Below the pieces are notes generated by a model, which was given only the letters and a program-made list of their open reading frames with translations, did not search any database and was not told the origin of the DNA. Shown one piece after another: positions 1-6,935 of a stretch of DNA of 64,000 nt. A program made the position numbers and the translations under genes. Position 1 is the first letter of the stretch. The number at the start of each line of letters is the position of its first letter. Origin of the DNA: JBEVJC01 sp040510375 (GTDB lineage: Bacteria > Bacteroidota > Bacteroidia > Chitinophagales > Chitinophagaceae); NCBI GenBank assembly GCA_040510375.1, contig JBEVJC010000025.1, forward strand, positions 173,329 to 237,328. Direction: 5' to 3'.

Positions 1-437
1 AGCAAAATACAAGCACAAAGGTCAAGACCTATGGCTGGGGTGTCAGTGCCGACTACCAGGCTATCAAAAGTTATTTTGTTTATGCAAACCTGTTCTCCGA
101 TGTTATCCGTGACCTGCCACCAGGATTCATTTCATTCTTTAACGCGCCCAAATACCGTTTGAACCTTGGGGTACGGAATGAAAACCTGTATAAAGGCATC
201 GGGTTTAACGTAGTGATGAAATGGCAGGATGATAACTACTATGAAGGAACTTTTGTAACGGGTACCCTGCCTTCATTCTTTACATTTGATGCACAGATCT
301 CTTACCGACCACCACAAAGCAAGAGCCTGTGGCGTGTGGGTGGGACCAACCTCGGAAATAATTATTATCGCTCCGGTTTTGGTAGTCCTGCTGTAGGTGG
401 ACTGTACTATGTGAGTTTTGGTTACAATATTTTTTAA
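1..437 (+). CDS. TonB-dependent receptor, C-terminal fragment (5' end outside window)
   Basis: The frame starting at base 3 is open from the window edge to the TAA at 435-437, giving about 144 residues. The sequence is rich in alternating aromatic and polar residues and ends in an aromatic-rich strand finishing in Phe (VSFGYNIF), the usual last strand of an outer-membrane beta-barrel. Segments such as YRLNLGVRNENL and FFTFDAQISY, followed by a statement-like W-R-V-G-G-T-N-L-G-N-N-YYRSGFG, resemble the end of TonB-dependent receptors of the carboxypeptidase-regulatory/plug type. The substrate cannot be inferred because the plug and most of the barrel lie upstream. A terminator follows immediately. 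Family assignment rests on the barrel end only. Confidence 0.75.
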   Translation, partial: QNTSTKVKTYGWGVSADYQAIKSYFVYANLFSDVIRDLPPGFISFFNAPKYRLNLGVRNENLYKGIGFNVVMKWQDDNYYEGTFVTGTLPSFFTFDAQISYRPPQSKSLWRVGGTNLGNNYYRSGFGSPAVGGLYYVSFGYNIF

Positions 438-460
438 AGGGATCGTCCCCATACCGGAAG

Positions 461-490
461 ACCCGTCACCCAAAGTGGCGGGTTTTCTTT
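461..490 (+). terminator. Rho-independent terminator of the TonB-dependent receptor gene
   Basis: A 9-bp stem (acccgtcac, 461-469, with gtggcgggt, 475-483, one G-U pair) with a 5-nt loop is followed by a T-rich run (484-490). It lies 24 nt after the receptor stop codon and separates it from the convergent gene ending at 583. Confidence 0.85.
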
Positions 491-582
491 TGACCGCCTG
501 TTAACGGGAAAAATTTGAAGTGGTTGTGGTTGGGGTTTGGGTCCAACCGAAAAAGAAAGAGAAATGCCACAGGGTAAATTGA

Positions 583-1506
583 TTAATTCAATGTAACGGA
601 ACCCTGGCCAATTAGCATTCCACGATGCCATAACTGGAGTACATAAATACCCTTATCGAATTCATCCGGAACAAGGGTGAAATTCATTTCCTTTCTTTCG
701 CCGCGTTCGTAATCGAACCGGATAACACGTGTGTAATCCTGCGTGGCCCCTTTTTTTGTTTCAAACGAAGAAGAGTTCCATTCAACCTTCTGCAAAATAT
801 TTTTATCGGGTTTGCTGATCACAATAAAGATTTCCTCGTTGTTGTACTGGTTGATATTATTCTGTACAACAAACGACACAATCAGTTTATCGGCCCGCGA
901 AGCTGTGGCAGTTTCCTGGTTGCGTTTCCCTTTATTACTGACGGCAGATAATTTTGTTTCACCGGCGATAAAATAGGAACCATGACTGATCTTTTCAAGC
1001 AGGGCAGCATTTTCAAGATTCAAACGGCTGATACTTTGTTGCAGGCTGTCCGCATTCCGCGAGATCTGGCCAAGCATAAACTGCAGTTCCTCCTTTTCCT
1101 TTTCCATTGCATTATTCTGCTGGTGCAGACCATCCACCCGTTGCTGCAATTCACCAATTTTTGTACGGGCCAGCTGGAGATCACCCTTTGTAACGGAATG
1201 ACGGTTAAGGATTTCACTGATCTCGTTCTTTAGCCGGTTTATTTCCCGGACCCTGCTTTGAAGCTTTCGCCGGATGGAATCGGATACCGAGATACTGGAG
1301 TCAAGTCTTGCATCCAGGTTTTTCTCAATTATACTGAAGGCCTGGGCCAGCGAATCGCGAACGGTTTCTGAAGCAACAACCGTGTTTTCCAGGAATACTT
1401 TGTTCCGGAGCCTGGTATAGTGTGTCTTATCATACAGGTGATAAGTCCAGGTTCCTGCAAGGCCAAGGGCCAGCATGGCGATAAGCAGCGGTTTAATATC
1501 TTTCAT
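583..1506 (-). CDS. Membrane-anchored coiled-coil protein, paralogue of the next gene
   Basis: This 307-residue protein of unknown function has one N-terminal hydrophobic segment (about residues 6-22), a long heptad-rich region (about 45-180, rich in Leu, Gln, Glu, Asn and Lys) and a C-terminal globular, probably beta-sandwich domain (about 205-307). The layout fits an inner-membrane anchor with a periplasmic coiled coil. The C-terminal domain aligns by eye with that of the neighbour at 1653-2633: both have an I-V-(S/T)-x-P-D motif, a TRV-x-(F/I)-(D/E)-YE-x-G-x-RK motif and a G-x-Y-x-(L/I)-x-(L/I)-(W/Y)-H-x-G ending, so the pair is a tandem duplication. The start is well placed behind GGAGGGAG on the minus strand. 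Function is not recognised. Confidence 0.85.
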   Translation of the reverse strand: MKDIKPLLIAMLALGLAGTWTYHLYDKTHYTRLRNKVFLENTVVASETVRDSLAQAFSIIEKNLDARLDSSISVSDSIRRKLQSRVREINRLKNEISEILNRHSVTKGDLQLARTKIGELQQRVDGLHQQNNAMEKEKEELQFMLGQISRNADSLQQSISRLNLENAALLEKISHGSYFIAGETKLSAVSNKGKRNQETATASRADKLIVSFVVQNNINQYNNEEIFIVISKPDKNILQKVEWNSSSFETKKGATQDYTRVIRFDYERGERKEMNFTLVPDEFDKGIYVLQLWHRGMLIGQGSVTLN

Positions 1507-1592
1507 AAAAATGACTCCCTCCTAAATATATATAATAGGGGGGAGCTGCGGAACTGGTGGTCGGTTTCGTGAATAAAATGTGAATAGGGTAC

Positions 1593-1628
1593 AAAAAAAA
1601 CCGCCTCTCCTGGAAAGGAAAGACGGTT
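1593..1628 (-). terminator. Rho-independent terminator after the upstream coiled-coil paralogue
   Basis: On the minus strand a 12-bp stem (1617-1628 with 1599-1610, two G-U wobbles) with a 6-nt loop is followed by eight T (A-run at 1593-1600 on the plus strand). It ends transcription of 1653-2633, so the two paralogues are probably separate units. Confidence 0.88.
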
Positions 1629-1652
1629 GTGTTGCAGGAGGTGCAACTGCTT

Positions 1653-2633
1653 TTAACCGAATAAACCACCTTTTTTCAGGGTCCTGACGCCTTCGCCAAT
1701 TTTGAACCCGTTATGATAAATTTCAATCTTGTAATCACCTCTTTGGAAATCAGCCTGACGGATCGGGAACGAAACAGCCTTACGTGTACCTTGTTCGTAT
1801 TCGATTGGCACCCTTGTAGTGTAAGGTTTGTCGCCGTCTGTCCTTGTAGTCAGGGTAGCGGACTGTAATGATGGATCGGAAATAACCTGTCCGTCAGGAG
1901 CGGTAACAATGATGTACATGTCGGCCGGACCTGAACGTGCGATCCTGTTTTCTACATCAAAGGCAACTACCATTTTGTCCACTTTTTTAGCAGTAGAAGT
2001 TGTCTTTTCCTTTCCGTTTTTCTTTTCATTCACCGGAGTGATGCTGAAGTTGGCAGCACTGAAAGTTGAACCTACATCAACCGTTGAAGCAAGGGCTTCT
2101 TTTTCACTGGTTGATGTTTGCAGGTTTTGCTCCAGAACAGTTTTTTCAGTAGTTAACTGCGAATTGTTGGCAGTAAGCTCCTGGTTTTCGCCGGTAAGGC
2201 GGGCAACTTCCTGTTCAAGGCCAGAAATTTGTGAGTTCAGGTTGGCAATCATTCCCTGTGCTCTTTTAAGGTCAGCAACCGTAGAGTTCTTGTCGTTTAA
2301 AATTCTTTTGATCTCCGCTTTGTTTGCCTCAGCTTGTTTCTGGAGATCAGATTTTTCACCTTGCAGGTTGTTGTTTGCACCGGTGATGGAATCCAGCCGG
2401 ACTTCCGCTTCGTCATACATCAGTTTCAAAGAATCACGCTGTGACATATAGCTTTCGCCCTGTACATTAGCAGCCTGAAGTTGTTCACCTGATTTGTTTT
2501 TGTCCCAGAGCAGGTATCCCCATGTTCCCAGTAAAGCAGCAACAAGTACACCTATTAAAAGGCCCCTGTTACTCTTGTTTTGTCTGGGTGGGTCATTCTG
2601 CGGGGTCGCTGATGGATAATTCGTGTTTGTCAT
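1653..2633 (-). CDS. Membrane-anchored coiled-coil protein, tandem paralogue
   Basis: This 326-residue protein has a Pro/Asn/Gln-rich cytoplasmic N-terminus (about 1-22), one transmembrane helix (about 23-43, GLLIGVLVAALLGTWGYLLW), a long coiled coil (about 50-200) and a C-terminal beta domain (about 215-320). It shares architecture and C-terminal motifs (IVTAPDG, TRVPIEYEQGTRK, YKIEIYHNGFKIGEG) with the 307-residue protein downstream. The coiled coil would span the periplasm and place the beta domain away from the inner membrane; that is inference. The conserved pairs of charged and aromatic residues suggest a real domain family, but I cannot name it. Confidence 0.88.
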   Translation of the reverse strand: MTNTNYPSATPQNDPPRQNKSNRGLLIGVLVAALLGTWGYLLWDKNKSGEQLQAANVQGESYMSQRDSLKLMYDEAEVRLDSITGANNNLQGEKSDLQKQAEANKAEIKRILNDKNSTVADLKRAQGMIANLNSQISGLEQEVARLTGENQELTANNSQLTTEKTVLEQNLQTSTSEKEALASTVDVGSTFSAANFSITPVNEKKNGKEKTTSTAKKVDKMVVAFDVENRIARSGPADMYIIVTAPDGQVISDPSLQSATLTTRTDGDKPYTTRVPIEYEQGTRKAVSFPIRQADFQRGDYKIEIYHNGFKIGEGVRTLKKGGLFG

Positions 2634-2684
2634 ACAGATGGGTTTTTGTAATTTATATTTAGTTTATAACTCAATGGATTACCA

Positions 2685-2692
2685 CAAATCTA
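2685..2692 (-). promoter_or_regulatory. Candidate -7 element (TAnnTTTG) for the 1653-2633 gene
   Basis: The minus strand reads TAGATTTG, a full match to the Bacteroidota -7 consensus TAnnTTTG, 52 nt upstream of the ATG at 2633. No TTTG-like -33 element sits at the expected spacing, so support is the -7 match and position only. Confidence 0.4.
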
Positions 2693-2761
2693 CCTCCAAA
2701 TCAAATCCATTTGTCCCTCTTTTTCAGAAACCGTGCCAGAAAAACCGGATACTTATTTACC

Positions 2762-2780
2762 AACAGGGTGGTACCCTGTT
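2762..2780. repeat. Short perfect inverted repeat upstream of holA
   Basis: The arms aacaggg (2762-2768) and ccctgtt (2774-2780) are separated by 5 nt and lie 35 nt before the holA start. There is no T-run, so it is not a clear terminator; it could be an operator or an mRNA hairpin. Confidence 0.45.
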
Positions 2781-2815
2781 AATTAACAGGAAGGAAGCTT
2801 GTAACTTAGCAGTTT

Positions 2816-3814
2816 ATGGCGGTTGAAAAAATCATTGCAGATTGGAAGAAAGGAAATTTTAAGCCGGTTTACTGGCTCGAAGGAGAGGAGGAATACCTTA
2901 TTGACAAGGTCATGCACTACGCTGAACACCAGATTTTGAGTGAAAGTGAGGCCTCCTTTAACCTCAGTGTTTTCTACGGACGCGATTCAAATTGGGCGGA
3001 TGTGGTAAATGCCTGTATGCGTTATCCGATGTTTGCGGAACGGCAGGTAGTGCTCCTTAAAGAAGGACAGCAGCTGAAGGATATTGAAAAATTGCAGGGG
3101 TATGTGGACCAGCCTTTGGCCAGTACCGTGTTTGTTGTTTCCTATAAAGATAAAAAAGTAGATGCCCGCACCAAACTGGCCCGGTCGCTCAAGGAAAAAG
3201 GTGTGATGCTGACCACCAAAAAATTATATGAGAATCAGTTGCCGGAATGGACAAGGGAATTGGTAAAGGAAAAAGGACTGTCTATTTCTGAGAAGGGAGT
3301 GATGTTGCTGGTGGATCATATTGGTAACGACCTCACCCGTATCAGTAATGAAGTGGAAAAAATCCAGGTAAACCTGGGCAGCCGTAAAAATATTACGGAA
3401 GAAGACATTGAAGAATTTGTGGGGGTGAGCAAGGATTTTAATGTATTTGAGCTGCAGGCGGCCCTGGCAAAAAGAGACCTCGCAAAATGTATCCGGATTG
3501 TGCAATATTTCGAAAGTAATCCGAAGGCTGCACCGATCCAGCTGATCCTCCCGTCACTGTATAGTTTTTTCAGTAAGGTTTTTATGATTTTCGGGGCAGA
3601 CAGCAAGGATGAAAAAGCGATCCCGGGTCTTCTGGGAATACCCCCGTTTGCCGCAAGGGAACCCTTACAGGCCGCGCGTAACTACACGTATGAAGCAGTG
3701 GAACGGATCCTGCTCCTGTTACACCAGTATAATCTGAGAAGTGTGGGGGTAAACAGTGCTCCAACCAGCGACGCAGCACTGATGAAAGAAATGATTGTAA
3801 AAATGATCGGTTGA
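2816..3814 (+). CDS. holA: DNA polymerase III subunit delta
   Basis: HolA is the clamp-loader subunit that binds and opens the beta sliding clamp during replication. The 332-residue length is normal for the family. The N-terminus has the typical start K-x-x-P-V-Y-W-L-x-G-E-E-x-Y-L-I-D (about residues 15-32), followed by the degenerate AAA+ fold (about 20-200) with the family-typical WADVVNACMRYPMFAERQVVLLK region, and a helical C-terminal collar domain (about 210-332). The ATG at 2816 places the N-terminus as usual for the family. It is a single gene with no obvious partner alongside. No oddity seen. Confidence 0.95.
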   Translation: MAVEKIIADWKKGNFKPVYWLEGEEEYLIDKVMHYAEHQILSESEASFNLSVFYGRDSNWADVVNACMRYPMFAERQVVLLKEGQQLKDIEKLQGYVDQPLASTVFVVSYKDKKVDARTKLARSLKEKGVMLTTKKLYENQLPEWTRELVKEKGLSISEKGVMLLVDHIGNDLTRISNEVEKIQVNLGSRKNITEEDIEEFVGVSKDFNVFELQAALAKRDLAKCIRIVQYFESNPKAAPIQLILPSLYSFFSKVFMIFGADSKDEKAIPGLLGIPPFAAREPLQAARNYTYEAVERILLLLHQYNLRSVGVNSAPTSDAALMKEMIVKMIG

Positions 3815-3887
3815 TTTTCTGCCGGAAATTGTTTTTATTTATGCAACTTTGAAGAAGTATTTCCATCTTAAATACAATACAATTATA

Positions 3888-4640
3888 ATGAAGCAAATTT
3901 TATTCGGATTGTTGGCCGCTGTTACGTTCATGATGACAAGCTGTGAAACCACACGTGAGATCAATATCAATGCAGACGGCAAGGGAACCCTCGCTACTAC
4001 CGTGGATTTGGGTGGATTAGTGGGTATGGCGAAAATGTCGGGACAGGGAGAGGGCCTCGACAAAATGGATCGGCCGGTTGATACCGTAATCAACCTGTCA
4101 ACGATGGCCGACAGTATCCCTGACCTTACACCGGAACAACGTGCCATCCTCCGCACCGGAAAACTTTCTGCTAAAGTGAACATGGAGTCTGACCAGTTCC
4201 TGTTTAAAGTTGATTTCCCATTCAATAATGTTTCCGAAATCTCCCATATTGACAAACTCACCGGTAAGGTGATGCAGGAAGCAACCAAAAACCAGATGGG
4301 TAAAAAAGAAGACGCGCCTCCCGGTCCGGTACCAGATGCAAGTAAGGGCGCCGTTGAAGAATATTTTGTTACCACTTATTCCAAGGGACTTATTGAATCA
4401 AAGCTCAATGCAGAAAAATATGCAGCCGTTGCCGAGAATGAAATGATGCAGGGTATGAAAGAAATGGCCGGAATGGGAATGGGAAAAACTACTGTCATTA
4501 TTAAACTTCCCAACGCCGCAAAGAAAGTTGAAGGGGCAAACACAACGGTATCCGCGGATAAAAAAACGGTAACGATCGTGTCAAGCCTGGAAGACTTCTT
4601 TGATGATGCCAAAAAGATGGAATACCGGATCGAATATTAA
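3888..4640 (+). CDS. Lipoprotein of unknown function
   Basis: The start is placed at the ATG at 3888, giving 250 residues, because it begins a clean lipoprotein signal peptide (MKQILFGLLAAVTFMMTSC, lipid-modified Cys19); an in-frame ATG at 3849 would add 13 residues in front of it. The mature protein starts E-T-T-R-E-I-N-I-N-A-D-G-K-G-T, a beta-hairpin pattern, and has a Met/Gly-rich patch near residue 185 (MQGMKEMAGMGMG). It would sit in the periplasm or at the outer membrane. No domain recognised. It converges on ribF. Confidence 0.88.
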   Translation: MKQILFGLLAAVTFMMTSCETTREININADGKGTLATTVDLGGLVGMAKMSGQGEGLDKMDRPVDTVINLSTMADSIPDLTPEQRAILRTGKLSAKVNMESDQFLFKVDFPFNNVSEISHIDKLTGKVMQEATKNQMGKKEDAPPGPVPDASKGAVEEYFVTTYSKGLIESKLNAEKYAAVAENEMMQGMKEMAGMGMGKTTVIIKLPNAAKKVEGANTTVSADKKTVTIVSSLEDFFDDAKKMEYRIEY

Positions 4641-4714
4641 TTTTACTGTCACCTGCTGGTGTTTAAGTAATGCGGGCTGGAATTGACAGTTATAAAAATA
4701 CGCCGGTATATCGG

Positions 4715-4758
4715 CCTGGAGGGCTGTAATTATTTAAAATAATTACAACACCTCCAGG
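4715..4758. terminator. Large inverted repeat between the lipoprotein gene and ribF, overlapping the ribF stop
   Basis: The left arm (4715-4733, cctggaggg then ctgtaattatt) and right arm (about 4739-4758) pair over roughly 19 bp with few mismatches around a very short loop. The right arm contains the TAA of ribF (4743-4745) and its last codons. On the plus strand it is followed by a T-rich run (cttttgatttt), so it can end the lipoprotein transcript. Confidence 0.65.
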
Positions 4759-5672
4759 CTTTTGATTTTATCAAGGTCGATCTGTCTGACAAGTGCTTCG
4801 AGCGAATCGTATTTCACTTCTGCGCGCAGGTATTTTTTAATATAAACGCGTAAGTGCTGTCCATAGATATCGCCGTCAAAATCAAACAGGTTGACTTCGA
4901 TCACCCGCTTCTGTCCATTTACCGTCGGCCTGAAACCGATACTCATCATGCCTTTCAGCCGGTCATTCCTGTTCTGCAGCTGGGCATACACTGCATAAAT
5001 GCCATTGCCAGGAATAAGTTTCTCTTCATTTTCAACCCGGAGATTGGCTGTGGGATAACCCAGTTCCCTGCCGAGCTTATCACCATCCACCACCAATCCC
5101 GAAAAAAAGAATTCATAACCCAGCAGCCCGGTGGCTTTTTCCGGTTCGCATTGCAGGATTGCTTCGCGGATGCGGGTGGAGCTGATTCCGATATCATCCA
5201 GTAAATGTTTGGGGATTTCCTCCAGCCTGAACGCAAACACCGGTGCAAATCTTTCCAGAAGCAGGTAATCGCCCTTTCTTTCACGGCCAAAACGATGATC
5301 GAACCCGATAATTACTGTATGCGGATTGAAGCGACCTACCAGGAAATTTTCAATGTATTCTTCGGCGGTCTGGCCGGCAAAGGATTCTGTAAACGGTACA
5401 ACCACTACATGGTCTACCCCTGCATTTTTTAACAACTCCAGTTTTTCTTCCAGTGTATTGATCAGCTGTACCCCAGGGTTTGGGGAAGAAACAATTTTTC
5501 GCGGATGCGGGTGGAAGGTGATGATCACCGACTCACCACCAATGGCCCGGGCCTCTTTATTCAAACTTGCTATCACCTGCCTGTGTCCCAGGTGCACGCC
5601 ATCAAACGTGCCGATTGTAACTACGGCTTTGCGGAAGATGGGTAACTGATCAAGATCCTTATGTACCTGCAT
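4743..5672 (-). CDS. ribF: Bifunctional riboflavin kinase / FAD synthetase
   Basis: RibF phosphorylates riboflavin to FMN and adenylylates FMN to FAD in the cytoplasm. The 309-residue length is normal. The N-terminal nucleotidyltransferase domain carries the GTFDGVHLGH signature at residues 21-30 and a TFHPHPRKIV segment; the ISSTRIR motif (KMSKS-like ISSTxxR) lies near residue 165. The C-terminal flavokinase domain has G-R-E-L-G-Y-P-T-A-N-L near residues 205-215. It is transcribed divergently from the PurM-like gene; a TAGCTTTGC -7 element lies 15 nt upstream of the ATG. Confidence 0.96.
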   Translation of the reverse strand: MQVHKDLDQLPIFRKAVVTIGTFDGVHLGHRQVIASLNKEARAIGGESVIITFHPHPRKIVSSPNPGVQLINTLEEKLELLKNAGVDHVVVVPFTESFAGQTAEEYIENFLVGRFNPHTVIIGFDHRFGRERKGDYLLLERFAPVFAFRLEEIPKHLLDDIGISSTRIREAILQCEPEKATGLLGYEFFFSGLVVDGDKLGRELGYPTANLRVENEEKLIPGNGIYAVYAQLQNRNDRLKGMMSIGFRPTVNGQKRVIEVNLFDFDGDIYGQHLRVYIKKYLRAEVKYDSLEALVRQIDLDKIKSLEVL

Positions 5673-5686
5673 AATAAATAATCAGG

Positions 5687-5694
5687 CAAAGCTA
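5687..5694 (-). promoter_or_regulatory. ribF promoter -7 element
   Basis: The minus strand reads TAGCTTTG followed by C, a full match to the Bacteroidota -7 consensus TAnnTTTG(C). The initiation site would fall about 4 nt downstream, leaving a leader of only about 10 nt before the ribF ATG. The -33 element is not obvious. Confidence 0.6.
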
Positions 5695-5702
5695 ATCCAA
5701 AA

Positions 5703-5733
5703 TTGTTCGTTGCACGCCGATTGGTTAGTTTTG
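5703..5733 (+). promoter_or_regulatory. Promoter of the PurM-like gene (-33 TTG, -7 TAGTTTTG)
   Basis: TTG at 5703-5705 and TAGTTTTG at 5726-5733 are separated by 20 nt, matching the Bacteroidota -33/-7 arrangement. The ATG at 5750 is 16 nt past the -7 element, so the 5' leader is about 12-13 nt with no Shine-Dalgarno. It lies back to back with the ribF promoter. Confidence 0.7.
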
Positions 5734-5749
5734 TCGTTCAATTCGATTC

Positions 5750-6919
5750 ATGAGCCTGTATTCAAAGAGAGGAGTCTCCGCCCAGAAAGAAGAAGTCCAC
5801 CAAGCTACAAAATCCCTTGATAAAGGCCTCTATGCAAATGCCTTTTGTAAAGTGTATCCGGATGTACTTTCGGGTAATCCCGACTGGGTTAATATAATGC
5901 ACGCAGACGGCGCAGGTACCAAGAGCATTCTTGCCTACCTGTACTGGAAAGAAACCGGTGATCTGTCGGTGTGGAAGGGTATCGCCCAGGATGCAATTGT
6001 CATGAACCTCGACGACCTGCTTTGCGTAGGTATTTTTGACCAGCTGATCTTTTCTTCCACCATTGACCGTAACAAACATATTATCCCGGCTGAAGTGCTG
6101 GAAGCCATCATCACCGGTAGCCAGGAGTTTTTTGATACTATGAAATCCTTTGGAGTGAACATCACTTACATGGGTGGTGAAACAGCAGATGTGGGAGATG
6201 TGGTCCGCACCATTGCGGTGAACGGCACAATGACCGCCAGGTGGCCAAAAGACCGACTGGTGACAAACGATCTTATCAGGCCGGGACAGGTTATTGTAGG
6301 ACTCTGCGGATACGGCCAGGCAAATTATGAAACTGCAAACAATAGCAGTATCGCCAGTAACGGGCTTACAAGTGCCAGGCATGATATCCTTTCGGGAAAA
6401 TATGCTGCCGGTTATCCCGAATCCTATAATAACTCTCTTGATCCCTCTGTTGTTTATATCGGGAAACATAACCTCACTGATACGGTTGACGCGCCATATG
6501 GCAAAACAACAATCGGCCAGCTTTTATTATCACCCACCCGGACTTTTGCGCCAATAATGAAAGTAATCCTGGAAAAACATTTTAACCAGGTATACGGGCT
6601 AATCCATTGCAGTGGTGGCGGGCAGACCAAGTGCCTCAAGTATCTTCCCGGAAATATGCGGGTGGTAAAGGATTCGTTATTTACCCCTCCTGTTATTTTT
6701 GATTTAATACGGGAAAGCAGTGGAGCAGATGATCGCGAAATGTACCAGGTGTTTAATATGGGCACACGTATGGAAATTTATACCGACCACTCCGCGGCTG
6801 AACAAATCATCGCGATCGCAGCTGGTTTCGGGGTTGAAGCAAAAGTGATTGGAAGGGTAGAGGAAGCTGACAAAAAAGAATTACTGATTGTAACTCCGGA
6901 TGGTGAGATCCGCTACTGA
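5750..6919 (+). CDS. purM: AIR synthase (PurM)-like protein, Bacteroidota type
   Basis: PurM-family enzymes convert formylglycinamidine ribonucleotide to aminoimidazole ribonucleotide with ATP in purine synthesis. The 389-residue protein has the two-domain PurM/PurL fold: the ATP-binding N-terminal half with H-A-D-G-A-G-T-K (about residues 47-54), an A-Q-D-A-I-V-M-N-L-D-D-L segment, and Y-M-G-G-E-T-A-D-V-G (about 140-149), then a C-terminal half with G-L-I-H-C-S-G-G-G-Q-T-K and V-F-N-M-G-T-R-M-E. It is longer and more divergent than E. coli PurM (345 residues), matching the form annotated in Bacteroidota as AIR synthase-related. Family membership is sure; that it is the sole PurM of this organism is inferred. 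Confidence 0.85.
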   Translation: MSLYSKRGVSAQKEEVHQATKSLDKGLYANAFCKVYPDVLSGNPDWVNIMHADGAGTKSILAYLYWKETGDLSVWKGIAQDAIVMNLDDLLCVGIFDQLIFSSTIDRNKHIIPAEVLEAIITGSQEFFDTMKSFGVNITYMGGETADVGDVVRTIAVNGTMTARWPKDRLVTNDLIRPGQVIVGLCGYGQANYETANNSSIASNGLTSARHDILSGKYAAGYPESYNNSLDPSVVYIGKHNLTDTVDAPYGKTTIGQLLLSPTRTFAPIMKVILEKHFNQVYGLIHCSGGGQTKCLKYLPGNMRVVKDSLFTPPVIFDLIRESSGADDREMYQVFNMGTRMEIYTDHSAAEQIIAIAAGFGVEAKVIGRVEEADKKELLIVTPDGEIRY

Positions 6920-6935
6920 TAAAAGAGCCGGAAAA

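Noticed and set aside
1828..2451. 207-residue plus-strand reading opposite the coiled-coil gene
   Set aside because: Shadow of a biased coiled-coil gene; rich in Ser/Cys/Phe as expected of an antisense frame.
3829..3851. TTG plus CAACTTTG before the 3888 lipoprotein gene as a promoter
   Set aside because: The gap between elements is only 12 nt, too short for the -33/-7 arrangement.
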